Shown one piece after another: positions 24,191 through 37,175 of a stretch of 64,000 nt of DNA. The position numbers and the translations under genes are program-made. The notes below the pieces were generated by a model. That model worked only from the letters and a program-made list of their open reading frames with translations, made no database searches and was not told the origin of the DNA. The stretch comes from Sepiola atlantica (lineage: Eukaryota; Mollusca; Cephalopoda; Sepiida; Sepiolidae). Each line of letters opens with the position of its first letter. The stretch's first letter is position 1. Location: assembly GCA_963556195.1 (NCBI GenBank), contig OY744551.1, positions 13,967,596-14,031,595 on the forward strand, read 5' to 3'.

Positions 24191-24529
24191 CCTATCTCAC
24201 CTAAATATGAAAATAAATCAAATGTGTGTTTGTTGATTATTTCTTATTTTAATCGCAAAAAATATCATGACGGAACGAGAGCAAGTCAATTGATTTATGG
24301 GTTAATAGTTAGACGAAACGTACCAAGATAAGGTCGGGGATTACAACGGCCGAAACATTGTGAGAATATTACATGAAATATGAGAACAGTAGTCCGAATA
24401 ATAAAAATAATACAAAGTTGAGAATAGCCTGATATTTTTCTCGGTATTCTCTTACAGAGGAGATCGCCTTACAGATTAATAAAAATATAGATTAAATTAA
24501 CCATTAATATCAGAGAAACCTATCGGATT

Positions 24530-24968
24530 CTTTTAGACGTCTTACTCTCTAGTTTGAATCTCTATTAATAATTAGTGTGTCATTCCGTATAGGTTTAAAT
24601 GAATCTTACTAATTCTATGCGTTTATCGGAACGTTACTGTCACGTACGACGCCATCGGCCACCGATTAAATAAACAGAGATAAAGTGCATTGAAAATACA
24701 AGAGTCAATCTATAATTATTCTGAAGAATTCGTACTTTTAAGGTTCGTCAGGTACGAACAGAATTAAATTCCGTCAAGTGCGGAATATTGAATAGCGTCC
24801 TTCGACAGGTAAACGCCTACCTGTTCATTAGCGTTAACGACTTAATTAACCTGAGAGTATAAATACGAGTCTAGTCTATCTACTCGTCCTCAGAAAAGAC
24901 TTTCAGTCACTGCAACCACACCAGCTCGTTCTCTTTTTGGAAGTCAACAACTCGAAATCCACTCCACC
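24530..24968 (+). promoter_or_regulatory. S-crystallin gene B promoter and 5' UTR
   Basis: This block is closely similar to 42092-42508 upstream of gene C, whereas the introns of the two genes are largely unrelated, so it is probably constrained or recently duplicated. TATAAATA is at 24858-24865, and the start site is expected near 24888-24895. A palindrome ACAGGTA-6 nt-TACCTGT occupies 24805-24824, and the homeodomain-like palindrome TTAATTAA is at 24842-24849. A GAGTCA half-site at 24702-24707 resembles the AP-1/ARE-type elements known from squid crystallin promoters; that link is inference. Confidence 0.75.
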
Positions 24969-26027
24969 ATGCCTAACTACACCCTCCATTACTTCAATGG
25001 CCGCGGCCGTGCCGAGTGCATGCGTATGATGTTCCATATGGCCGGCGTCAAATACACAGACAGGAGATACGAATTCTCCGACTGGGATCGTTGCAGGAAT
25101 GGTAAGAAACTGTTACTAACTTTTTTCTTGTTAATTCTTAGGATTTATCTATACAAAAATATCACGTTGAAACAGATTCTTGTCAGTTAAGCTTTGTTGA
25201 TTTCAGGCAATACTTAGATGGGTGACGATGTGTGTACATAAACTGCTGTAGGTCAGGAAGTGAGAGTTCTTATACAGTTGATGTCTTACTTATTCGGAAA
25301 TAATTGCAGTTCTTATATCTACTTTCTATCTCACGGTGATAGTGTTAGACACAAAGTCGATGTTTAACTTGAGGAAAATCGAGCCAAAAAACACTTTGGA
25401 TCAGAACAAAAATAAAAACTGCCTCAGTCTAGAAGGATCTTTCTATTGGCTGAGGACAGAACGGACGAAGTGTAGTTTCAGTACAATTAGTACAATTTGA
25501 TCCTATTCAATAACTCTAGTTGTGTAAAGTCTAATTACAGGCAATTTTCATTAAATAAGTTTACTGTTTATTTATTTGAATGTGTCGGGGTCCGGAAACC
25601 GTGCATTTACTTATGGGTTCATGGGTGGTTCAGGAGTATAAACCCTTTCGGCTGACGTGTATTCGAAGGTTCTAAAAAGAGAATCTGATTTTTAGTTTTA
25701 TTCTATTTATTTGTTTAGATGAAGACAAGAGGGTAAACATGTACGACGTCGATTATCTATGTCTAAAATTTCCATTATTTGTGAAATGCGTAGTGTTTTA
25801 TCTTGACAGATTCGACCGGCTCCATTTTATATAAAAGACTAGATTAAATACATGTCTATGTCACGTTTATGAAGCTTTCTTGAATTTTATAGTCATCTTT
25901 TACGTGGAACTCGGGAATCTGTACGGAATTTTAGAGACAACGCTCTATTTAAGCTACGAGACTATTTTGCTCACGTTTCGTCAGCAATAACTGGGTAAAG
26001 TCGTAAAAAAACCCAACTAATCCACCT

Positions 26028-26116
<89 letters not shown>

Positions 26117-26355
26117 TTCAATCTCTTTCTCTCTCTCTCTCTCTCTTTCTTCCCTCTATCTCTCTTTCTTTCTCTCTCTCTCCCTTTCTCTCTCCCTATT
26201 TCTCTTTTTCTATCTATTTCACATCCACCCCCTCTCTCTTTCTGTCGCTCTCTTTCTCTCCTCCTCTCTTTCTGTCTCTCTCTCTCTCTATCTCTATCTC
26301 TTTCAATCTCTTTTTCTCTCTCTTTCCCTATCTTCCCTCTATCTCTCTCTTTCTT

Positions 26356-26386
<31 letters not shown>

Positions 26387-26787
26387 CTTGATCCCTCTCT
26401 TTTCTCTCTCTCCCTTTTTCTCTCCCTATTTCTCTTTTTCTATCTATTTCACATCCACCCCCTCTCTCTTTCTGTCTCTCTCTCTTTCTCCCCCTCCCTC
26501 TCTTTCTGTCTCTCTCTCTTTCTTTCTCTCTTTATCTCTCATCCTGTCTCTCTCTCTTTCTCTCTCTTTCTCGCTCTCCTACTCTTTCTTTCTCTTTTTC
26601 TCTTTCTTCCCCTCTCTCATTCTGCCCCTCTTTTATTTATTTCTCTATCTCTTTTTTTCTCTCTTACTTTCCTGAATATTAAAATAAAGCAAATGTATGC
26701 TGCTTGATTAATTTTTATTTAAATCGAAAAAATATTAGTAGGGAACACATAAACATCACACAAACATCCACACAGACATACATTCAG

Positions 26788-26853
<66 letters not shown>

Positions 26854-26937
26854 CTTGTAAATACGACCAGGGCTATAAGTACATCAACTTTTTTAACTGT
26901 ATGTACTTATAGCACTTGTCTCGTATTTCAAAGTGGT

Positions 26938-27003
<66 letters not shown>

Positions 27004-27335
27004 TACATATATATTTAGATTTTTCGCTTATAAAATAGATCATTCAGTGAAGAACGGGGTTGTTCCAATAAAAACAAGCTCGATGATACTCGATTACAGA
27101 GTACAGACCATTTACATGCGATTTCATGAAGGCTTACCAAAGCATTCCTTTCAGGACACCAATGATCACCATTAACGATATTTTTCTCACAAATATTATT
27201 TATTCAAATTCAATGTTCAACAATATATATACATCTTGAAAATACGAGACCAGTGGTATTAGTACATCAACATTTTTAAGTCTTCAACTTAAACTTACAA
27301 AGATTTGTTAACTTTTTAAAAAATTTTAACATGTG

Positions 27336-27422
<87 letters not shown>

Positions 27423-30400
27423 TATATGAAGGTAACGCATCACCAATTGTGCCAGCAGGAAGACGCTACTTGGTAATGCTCCCTCTGGGGATATATATGT
27501 AAACAAGTGGCGAACTACTTGGAGTAGGCCCAGAATCCTCAATGAAACAAGCAACGTGTAATGAGTTATTATGTAAAGAGAATATCTACAGATGTTGGTA
27601 TTCTCATCTGTATTACTAGTTTCACCGCAGCAATTTTGGTCACTAAAAGCGTTAAAAGCTAAAATATAATTTTTTTGGTTTAAAACTGATATAGATTGAT
27701 TCGAAAACCTTGAGAGAGATTAAAGAACAAGTAGTGTTAATATTTTTAAACTTTTGTCAGTGTAGGCAGATGAATGATTTGAATTATGTATTAATCAATG
27801 GCTGAGCAGTAAAAGAATTAGGTTGTTTTTTGTTATAAAAGTTCCGGTCAGTTTTTATCTGTTCATGTTTATAAATAATCAACATATTGCAATGAATTAA
27901 AAATGGTTACTTTTAAAATCCGCAGTTTATCCGGGGTTGTTGAGTCGGTAGCTGAAACACTCGAGTCGTACTATAGAAATTTTTAAAAGGCTGAATCCAA
28001 TCTACGAAATCTTTCTGCAATAATCGCTAAAAACTATGAATTATTGGACTGTACATCCACACGAGGACTAATTTTATATGGAGACTTGTAAAATACACAA
28101 TAGCCACATATGTTTTATTAATTGTTCTTTCTCTCTCTCTCTCTTCCAGATTTCCCCTGTAACTACCTGCCCTGTCTACAGATGGACAATGGTTGCATGA
28201 TGCCAGAAACAATGGCCATTTGCAGATATATGGCTCGTGAATTCAGTAAGTACTTTATACAACTTTATAACATAAGTCAGCTTTGCATTTACTCATTTTA
28301 TTTTTGCTGATTCAGCATAAGAAATAAAATAAAAAATTAACGCAAATTCTTGTCAAAAATACATTTTATTTATTTACATTTGAAATGATGTTGTGGTTTT
28401 ATTATTTATCACATTAGTATTTGACAGGTTATTAGAGTAACTGTTAACATTTGATATTTATAGATTTCTACCCCAATAACTCTATGGACATGATGAGGTG
28501 TGACTACATCAGCGACTGCTTCTATGAAATCATGCACGATTACATGAGGTACTACCATTGGAAGAACGGAAACTTCAGGGTGAGTAACTTATTGTAGTAA
28601 ACATCTAAAATCTACACTTAACGACAGTATCAAAAGAAATCGATCGGTAGAATAGGACCATTATGTGAAATGTCTCTGTTTAATAGGCTATGTCAATTAG
28701 CAAATATGAACATTCTATTGGCTTTTTTGTCGTTACTTTACCGTAGAATTTCCACAGGCCCCTCAAGACAATCTTAATATTTTATCATCATTACTTACAA
28801 ATATTTGTAAATGTTTCTCTTTCTTTCCCACAGTACAACATCTCAGATCGAAATATTGATACACGCTGTGAACAGAAATTGATTTGGAATTGATTCGTAA
28901 TAGACATCCGTAACATATAAAATTGGTATATATTTGTTGTTGTTGTTGTTAACAATTGTCCAGTAAGAGAGAGGTCGATAATTACTGCTTAATCATATCT
29001 TATCGTGTGCTTCTAAGTGATCTGAAGACTTCTCTAGGTCACCCTCTCTTTAGACCATGTCATGTCACATCAGCTCGCAGCACACAAGAGATCAAGCTGA
29101 CATTCGAGTACACTAAGTGACCCTTAATAAACCTTATTTCATGTTATTCTCAACTAACAAAATTATACCCGCCCAATATTTAACAATATTGGCTTTTAGT
29201 TAACGAGGAGAGAAAGAGAGGAAGTCGACAGGCAGAGAAAGAACAAAATGCGAGGAGAAACTGTTATTTATAATACAATTATATGTTCGAAAAAAAAACT
29301 CGTAATGCATTTTCCTTTATTCACGGTTTTTAATTAAATTCCGATTTCCTGATTAACTTTAATTCGTATTTTAGTGGATTTGCTATCGATGTAGATAACA
29401 TGGTAAAATGAACACCTATTTTGTCTACAAACCCGCGTTGATAGAGTGTGAAAAGCGTGTAATATCAGTTGGAAGAGAGAGAGAGAGAGAGAAGAAGGTA
29501 AGACATAGAAAGAAAGAAACAAGAGCGAAAGAGTGAAAGCGTCGCAAATTAATCGACAAAAAAGAGACAATGCGAGACAGAAAGAAAGATGCTAGAAAAT
29601 ATTTAGTCGATAACACGAAAATATTAAACTTTTTTCTTTAATTAAATATGAAAATTCAACATATCACGCTAGAGTATGTTTGTATATTCTGAATGTTACT
29701 TACAAATATTTAAAAATGTTTTTTTCTTTTCCACAGTACAACATGAACGACTGGGGATTCGGTGGTGACAGCATGTGCGGCAATTACGATGTAAGTCTGA
29801 TTTCACTTCTGTTTTTTTAATTAAATCGAATTGATGCAATTCTAGAAATGGTGGAATGGTCGAATGCAAGTTCGTCAAATACAATATCTAAAACGTGTCC
29901 ATTTTTGCTTTCAGAACTACATGTACTGGAGATACATGAACACCTTCAACCGAGTGATGCCCTTCATGGAGAGGAGTCTGTGCATGCGCAATGGCGGAAA
30001 CCAATGGTTCATGGGAGATAACGTTAGTATTGACTTTAATCAATAATATAACTGATTATCTATGTCGAAAGACATTAGTTATTTAGAGGTTTTAATCCCC
30101 TGCTTGGAAAATATGATTTTCTACGAGTATGCCTTAATTATCGATTGGATATTTGGAAAGACAGGGTTTTTTTAGACATAGAATATATGATATCACGGAC
30201 GATACTATTAGTTACTAACTATGGGAATAACGCAGTGTCCGTACCTAAAAGATTATACTAATCTAAGAGTCATAAGCAACTTTTGCCACCGGACAGCGTA
30301 TATAAACAACACTTGATTCACCACGTAATATCCGTAATTACCTTCTACACTTTTAGATAAGGCAATATTAATGTCTGAAAATGTAACTCTTATAATTAAC

Positions 30401-31193
30401 CTAAATATATAAATAGTTACATTCGCTAGAAGAAACATTATTCAATATGAGGGGACACCACGCGATGAATACTGATAGAAAATGAATCTTTGATGTTACG
30501 ATGGGTCCACAGATACAGCCTACCTGACTGAATTGGTCGGTCTATACATTCTACAGTAAATTAAACACACTCTACACGTGTTAGGTGTAGAATTGTAGAG
30601 AGATAACACCGTAATTTTAGTTAGAATATTTAATATAAATCTGAACACTAATAAAAGAAGCTTTACAATTGTTAAGAGTTTAAATGTTAAGATTACGATA
30701 AATAAATAAATGCTTATTCCTTATGTCTGACACTTTAATAATAACATATTCAAACAATACTATGAACTTGGTTTTAAACAATACTATGTGGATATACTAT
30801 CTAATTATCCAAAATCTATTACAAAGCTTTAATTTCTCGTATACGCAGACAAATTTCGAGAATATTTGTCAATAACTACATATTTATTCAGAATACAACG
30901 AATGCGAACCTTTTCTATGAGAGAAACGAGATAGTGCTGAGAATAAACATTAGCACAAAACGAGAACAATGATGTTATCACATATACAACACAAACGTAA
31001 AATAAATTCTATTTCTCTTTTCTTCCAGATGATGTGGTGCGATATGATGTTCTATTGTTGCATGGAGATGATGTACAATTCCTATCCCAACATGTTCAGC
31101 AACTACCCCAGAATGATGGGTATGTACAACCGTTTCTACAACCACCCAAAGATGTCCGGTTACTTCAAGAACCGTTGCAGCTCCTGCTGGTAA
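24969..31193 (+). CDS. S-crystallin gene B, complete six-exon gene
   Basis: Coding exons: 24969-25101, 28150-28245, 28464-28579, 29737-29790, 29915-30022 and 31029-31193; 672 bp, 223 residues. Introns 1 and 2 are phase 1, introns 3-5 are phase 0, all GT-AG. The ATG sits in a good context (CCACCATGC), 111 bp after the TATA start. The N-terminus [17 protein letters not shown] is the thioredoxin-like GST fold, with the sigma-class catalytic Tyr retained as Tyr8 and a Trp at position 39. The glutathione-contact pair that is Gln-Ser in active sigma GST reads Glu-Thr here (PETMAICR), so catalysis is doubtful and a structural lens role is likely. About 35 of 223 residues are Met. Exon 4 encodes CGNYD where genes A and C have CGNCD. 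A broken exon-4 copy lies at 28834. AATAAA is at 31297-31302. Confidence 0.95.
26029..26670. repeat. Long (CT)n/(TA)n low-complexity block in gene B intron 1
   Basis: (CT)n at 26033-26070, (TA)n to 26112, then about 560 bp of CT-rich sequence. Two roughly 240-bp stretches (TTCACATCCACCCCCTCTC at about 26218 and 26448) are near-identical, which shows a tandem duplication. Confidence 0.85.
26789..27416. repeat. Three (TA)n arrays with small foldback
   Basis: (TA)n at 26789-26850, 26938-27012 and 27360-27416. Between the first two, 26851-26936 is an inverted repeat (AAATACGA..., TATAAGTACAT with its complement). A single related arm is at 27237-27275. Confidence 0.75.
28795..28900 (+). pseudogene. 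Truncated duplicate of the exon 4 acceptor and exon start
   Basis: The polypyrimidine tract and CAG acceptor preceding exon 4 recur here, followed by TACAACAT (28834-28841). After these eight bases the homology stops. If spliced in, the frame would read YNISDRN and stop after 19 codons at 28891-28893. The intact exon 4 follows about 900 bp later at 29737 with its own copy of the same acceptor tract. I read this as a partial intron/exon duplication or an exon cut by an insertion. Use as an alternative terminal exon is possible but unsupported. Confidence 0.6.
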
Positions 31194-31515
31194 AGACGAT
31201 CCCAAGGATTCAAAAGACCACACCCAAATGGCAAAGACTATTTTGATAAAGAAACAACTTATATTAATATCAGTCATTTGTATTTGACTATTTTTAAATA
31301 AAAACAAAAATTCTTCATGAAAACTGTCGTTTGATTTTTATTTTAAAATATATTTTTTTACATAGAATATATAATCTCACGGGCGATACCCTATCACCAT
31401 TCGTCGCTAACCATGGGTAATAAAGCAGTTTTCGGACCTAAAATGTACTACTAATCCAAGGACCATTAGAACGTGTTACCATCGTACAGCGTATATAAAC
31501 AACGCTTGTTCATAT
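30175..31515 (+). repeat. About 145-bp repeat in intron 5 and again past the 3' end of gene B
   Basis: 30180-30325 and 31365-31510 share GAATATATRATMTCACGG, ACCTAAAA and GACAGCGTATATAAACAAC-like ends. Exon 6 lies between the two copies, so the exon and its flank could be excised or duplicated by recombination. Confidence 0.6.
31297..31302 (+). terminator. Polyadenylation signal of S-crystallin gene B
   Basis: AATAAA lies 104 bp after the TAA in an A/T-rich 3' UTR. Genes A (4803-4808) and C (52874-52879) have the same hexamer 125-130 bp after their stops. Confidence 0.6.
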
Positions 31516-31796
31516 TTGCAGATTTACAAGGTCTTATTAGAACCCAGATTAAAAAAAACAAGCCAAACTGACAAAGAATATTTCGATATATTTTTTTTAA
31601 AACTGTATTTTGTTTTAGTTTTTGTTATTTTGGTTTAGTAATTTAAACAAAATAAAAAAATATATCGTTTTTTATATAAACATCAGTAATTTTAGGTTTA
31701 CCATTTATTCATAAAAAACAATAATTCTTCATAAAAAAACTGTTCTTTTTCTTTTCTTCTAAAATTGTTCCTATACACTTTTAAAGATTTTTTATC

Positions 31797-32340
31797 TTGT
31801 CTGCTTGTTTGTCACCGTGCACATTTCGCCTGTACGTGACTTTTTTAGTGAGAGAAAAGTCGAATAATCTAAAAGGGTGACTTATAAGAAAATTTGTCAG
31901 AAAGATGGAATTATGTAACTAATTAAAATGGATGAAGCTAAAAAAGAAGAGAGAGAAAAAAGAAACAAAGAGAGAAAAATAACGGGGGAGGAGGGAAGAA
32001 AGAAGAGAGATAGAGAGAAAGACAGACAGAAATAGGAGTTAAATAAGGAGGAATTATAACATCACAATATTTCTGACTTTATTTAGTAAATATTTAAAAG
32101 TGTTCTTCGTTATATTGTTTGGTTGTTTGCTTGCGTGTTTGTCACCGTGCACACTACTCTTACAGATTATGTTTTGCACTGTGAGATACATGACGTAAAT
32201 CAAGGGTGAATAACAAGAGAAGTTGTGAGAGGAATGGAATGATGCAAATAATTTTACGAATGAATAGAAGATACAGATATAAGAATGAAAAAAAGATGAG
32301 ATAGAGAGGGAATAGTTGCAATAAGGAACAGTAATAAGAA
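31797..32340 (+). repeat. Duplicated downstream flank of S-crystallin genes
   Basis: GTTTGTCACCGTGCACA occurs at 31807-31823 and 32137-32153 and again after gene C at 52960-52975. Each is followed by a GTGAGA/GATGGAAT segment and a GA-rich tract. The flank is single after gene C and doubled after gene B. Confidence 0.65.
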
Positions 32341-32759
32341 ACAGGGTAGCAAAAGAGATGGAAGGACTATTACGACATCACAGTGTATTCTAAGTTCGTG
32401 AAATAATTATCTTTGTAATCTTTGTAAAAATGTTGTTAACAGAGAAGCTGATAATTACGTAAGTCTATATTTAATCATATGTATCCAAAATGGTACGGCT
32501 GATCAAATAAACAATTAAGTATAGGCTTTAACAATAATAAATTATATACTAAACATGTATTTTTATAACTTGTAATATGTATAACAAATACTGACCCAAC
32601 GGGGCACCGGTGGTCTAGGTAACAGTATGGTTAATTGTTTATGTACTAATACTGCCATGAGTTATACACATCAACCCAAACCACGTGATTTTGGAGAGGG
32701 CACATACACGTGCTAATTTCTTCTAGAATGTGTTTGTGAACATCGAATGGCAATGTCTG

Positions 32760-33125
32760 AATCCTTAAAAAGTGACTGCTAGTCTATACTACAATGGCGT
32801 CAAAATGGATGGGCAGATTTAATGCTACTAAGGCAAAACTCTTTTTCTTTAAAAATTATAAGAAACCTTTACAACCACGGATAGCTATGGATGATAGCAC
32901 CCTGTCAAAGTGTTCAACGTTCAGACTCCTCGACCTAACATTCACAGGTTACATCAATTTAAATAAATACATAGAAGAGACTGGCTAGTCTGCTGCAAAG
33001 ACGGTGGGCTCCCCTTAGAGAACTACTCAATCCGGCTAGTATATTATATGTCTATAAAGCCACGATTCGCTCATACATGTAGTATTATTGATATATCTAG
33101 GCTGGCACACCAGCAACCTCTCTCT
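32760..33125 (+). mobile_element. LINE ORF2 fragment (jockey/CR1-like)
   Basis: Plus frame: GRFNATKAKLFFFKNYKKPLQ and FRLLDLTFTGYINLNKYIEET, then after a stop SILYVYKATIRSYM. It is collinear with the 58000-58150 part of the longest copy. Confidence 0.7.
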
Positions 33126-35215
33126 CCCTAAAAATATGATGATATATCTTTATTCTTAGTGGAGGTGAAGGAGTGAGTGTTTGTGACGAATAAACATAGA
33201 TGCAAAGGAATTCGACGTGTGGTTTTTCCCGGAAATAACTCGCAAATTGGATGACGATACCTATTTCGGATTGATATTATATACAATGTGGCCTCTACCT
33301 GAAAACGCCCACCGTGGAACTTCGCTGTCAATATAGTCACACCCTATAGGGTGTTTAATTGGGAGACGAAATATGACCATATGTCGCTCATATTTTCAGG
33401 TTGTTTCAATTAAAATTATTTTATTTCTGACAATCAACCATGTTTGTTTTTCCCGATCACATGGCTTGACGGAAATCAATGATAAGTTTATTTTCAAACA
33501 TAAATCATGTCAAATGACCTTTTCGGTACAGCCGGCCTGGATAATTAACAATTCGAGAATGGTGAGAATCACAGTAATATAAACTACGATTAATTGAGAG
33601 CTGCGGAATCAGAAAGTGACGTCAGCGCATAGTGAGCTATTCAGCCTATATCGTATTTATTCGGGTTCTACGTTCATTGTACCAATCATTTTTTCATAAA
33701 ATTATATTCTGGCGTTAGTGTGTCTATGCATATTTATATATTTAATCATCATTGATGATTATAGTAGTCTAGAAGTGATAAATCTACAAATTTGATTCCA
33801 TCAATGACTGCATACATTCGCTGTATCAGCTGACCATAGGTGTTCAAAAACAGTAATACTAACGAATAAATCGTATTTTAAGTGAATTATATAAGATGTT
33901 AAGACTGAAAATTAGTATTTTGCATAAGATACAGCCATTTCTTTTTAATTATCACATGTATATTTACATAAGATTATGAGGGTTACTTCAGTAAAAACTA
34001 ATTATTTTGGGTAAAATACTGAACAATATTGATTCAGACACCGTATGATCAGTGTCAAAAGCTATACTTTCTTTTTCTGAACATTCTTGAAGATTTAACT
34101 GTCAGGTTTTTCAAGCATGTTTGAAAGCCCTAAGTGATGATCTCAAAGTTAAATTGAAGTATGCGATATATAACTAAAAGGGAAATGCTGGCGCAACATG
34201 ATCTTTACAGTTTTTTTTTGTCTAGTGAACATTAAAGCTAATGATTCATTGGTTAAGAAAACAAACTAATGCAGCATCCACCAAAATACGTTTGATTCTG
34301 GAGTTGGGTAAAGAAGCTCGCGACAAAACTCTTGATAACACAAAACGAATTTTTCGTTCGGCATCTGCCGACTGTTTACGTAAACAACTGGAAGATGTCT
34401 AAAAGCTTAGGCGATCAGAAGGCAGGAAAAGGCAGAACACAACTGTATCTGTACTAAATAAAATTATTGCAAACAAAATAGCTGCTACTGTTTTAACCAT
34501 ACAAACACCGACATGTTCTGTAAATCCATCCTTAACCCAACCCTAAACTAACCGTAACTTACTCTTTCTCGCTACCACTGTTTCTTCCTTCCCGTCGCCA
34601 TTCCCTCCCACCACCAACACAATTTATAAAAAAATAAAAATATTAACGTTTAACTTTTCCATGAAAAATAATTATTTCATTGATTTTATTCGTCAAAAAA
34701 TTAATAATTTGTCATAAAAATGAACATACGATCAGTGTTTATGTTTGATTACTTTTTTTGAACATCCGCCTCGTCTTGATTTTGACGCCAATTCTTTTTT
34801 ATTTGTTTTTTTACGGCTGTTTACGCATTTTTGCGTCGACAAAAGTCTGTTTTGCCTGGTTCAAAAGCTGTACCAGTACCCTGACGTGTGTCTTAAATCA
34901 AATAATGAACGTCTCTAACATATCTAGAGAAAAGATAATGAACAACATTTCCGATGACGTAGTGGATGAGATGATGAAATCACAAAGCAACTCAATACTA
35001 AACTACAGTAAATTATTTAAACAGAAAGATCCAAAGAGAAATCAATAAGAATCATTGTAGTCATTGTTGCATCTATCTTGCAAAACCCAACATTTTCAAT
35101 CCTCTGATAATATGTTTTCAATTATCTACTTATAACATTCTCTGTCTGTCTGCCAGGCTGTCCGATAATTTGTAAACGTTTGGTCATATCTTAACTACTT
35201 ATTTTAGAGTAAATA
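33126..35215. other. No gene or named repeat recognised
   Basis: AT-rich. A 96-codon plus frame at 34758-35048 starts hydrophobic (LILTPILFYLFFYGCL) but has no family I know and no splice or promoter context. Confidence 0.35.
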
Positions 35216-35237
35216 TCTATTATATAAAAGGTAAACG

Positions 35238-35290
35238 TCTGTATGTATGTATGTATGTATGTATGTGTGTATGTATGTATGTATGTATGT
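35238..35290. repeat. (GTAT)n microsatellite
   Basis: About a dozen GTAT units with one GTGT, just after a Helitron-like 5' end (35216). Confidence 0.9.
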
Positions 35291-36199
35291 AATGATACAC
35301 GTCAAGAACTACGCAACAAAACGTCAACAATTGATATTTTCCTAACCCCCAACCCTCGGACGAATAATATGTCAGATTAGAAGAGACCATCGATTTAATC
35401 GTGTAAAACGGACAAGAAACATGCCAGGGGCTGCTTAGATTGGATCGTTTTTTAAATATCTGCTCAATCTACGCATGCGCAAATATTTTGACAACTTCCG
35501 TTTTTCTACGTCGGAGCTGCTAGATTTCATTGAAATAGTTTACTTACTTTATACCTTTTGATTCAATATGCTAAAGAATAAAAATCTTCTCTCTCACTCT
35601 CTCAAACAAAATTTGTGTTTTAGAATCGTCAACACATTTTCTGTCTACGATCTGTGAGGTAGAAATCATTTTCGATTTTCTTAGCGAAGGAATGTTTTTG
35701 TTTTTTAATAACACAGATATATGCGTGCGTGTACGATATCCCATAATATATTGCCTCAGTCGTGACGGATTTCTTCTTTACTTTAATGTTTACACTTATT
35801 TACAAAACATGTTTAGCATATTTCAAAAACATTGGATCTATTAAAATTGCATAGAAAACAAAAAAAAACACCTGCTGAAATATTTTTGCATGATTTAAAG
35901 TACTTAATTATTTTGTTTACGACCGTCTTTAGTCATTTAACACGTGTTTATATTTGTTTACATCACACGTATACTAAATTGATTGTACGCAAGCTTTTAC
36001 AGAATTTGAACCGAATCTTAATAGACTTACTTCGCAAACAAAATGATAATCGCAAACTACATACACAAAACAAAAGTATGATGCACAAAATATCATTTGG
36101 TTTTAATTAATACAAAATATAATCTTTCTTTATCTTCTTCTTCTTCTTCTTCTTCTTCTTCTTCTTCTCATGTCCAATTTATGAAAAAAAAATTGCTTT

Positions 36200-36525
36200 T
36201 TTCTTAGAAGGACATAATGCAGCGCTCTAACAATGGCAGCATCGGAAGCATTCCCCGGTAGGGGCGCCTCGAGCAGTTAGCCTTCTTAACGGATGAGAAA
36301 ACAATGCCTGGAAAGAGGAACCTCTTAGAACTGCACAGGACAAACCCTGACCAATTGGGTACCGAACAGATGTCGCTGATAACAAAATAAACACTTTGCT
36401 TACATTAATAAAAAGTATAAATTTTTATAAAAAAAATTGTTTAATAAACCTAGAACTGCATAGGATAAACCCTGACCAATACGGTACCAGTCGAAGGGGT
36501 GTAGCATCCATCCGAACAGGTACTA
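36200..36525 (-). mobile_element. Degenerate U2-headed SINE copies
   Basis: CATTCCCCGGTAGGGGCGCC, TAGAACTGCACAGGA and GAACAGGTACTACCCTTTGA-like segments follow the order of the minus-strand SINE copies. The middle is duplicated (36325 and 36450), and the U2-like head is diverged. Confidence 0.6.
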
Positions 36526-37084
36526 CCCTTTGATTTCTTTATTTGCAGAAAATATAGAAGAATTTACATTCAGAACAAATTTAGCACAAGGCCATCAAAA
36601 GTTTTGGGGAATTTTCATTGTTTTCGCACTTTGTTTAAGTGACTTATTTTTCGTAATAGCTTATACCGTGTTCGTTATCCGGTGGTTATAGACGCTTTTT
36701 TTTCGTTATCTAAAGGTTTAGCGTTCGGTCCCAATCAACTCGAGAATATTTTTTTTTTTAAATCTGACTGAAATATACATCTAAAGTGGGAGGGGAGACA
36801 GGGTTAGTACTTACTTTTGTCCCGGACAATAGGGAGAGGGTGCTGATGGGGAGGCGGGGAGAGCCAAAAGTCCGAGAAAAAATTTTTTTTTTACTTTTTA
36901 TTTTACATTTTTTTTTTTAAATATCGAATTCTATGGAGATGCGATGTGAAACAAGGTCGTGTTCTTCCAATTTATGAAAAAGAAACAAATTGGACTTTTC
37001 TTGCTCTTACTTCTCGCCTGCCCCGAGCGACGTTCGGTAGCAGACCCGGAAGAGAGAGCCCCGGGCAACACCGTGTACCCCTGC

Positions 37085-37175
37085 TAGAAATACATAAATA
37101 AATTCCGAGAATGAGAATCGAAAGTTCTAACTCGATGTCTGGAGTCTTTCTCCCTATCAAATGAGCTACTGCGGA
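37085..37175 (-). mobile_element. tRNA-derived SINE head
   Basis: The minus strand has box-A-like TAGCTCATTTGATAG and box-B-like CTTTCGATTCTC about 35 bp apart, as in a tRNA gene, but no acceptor stem pairs. Confidence 0.45.

Noticed and set aside
24320..24365. Hammerhead-like GGTC...GGCCGAAAC string
   Set aside because: No recognisable CUGANGA core and no stem I.
26388..26675. 95-codon Ser/Leu-rich open frame
   Set aside because: Translation of a CT-rich low-complexity tract.
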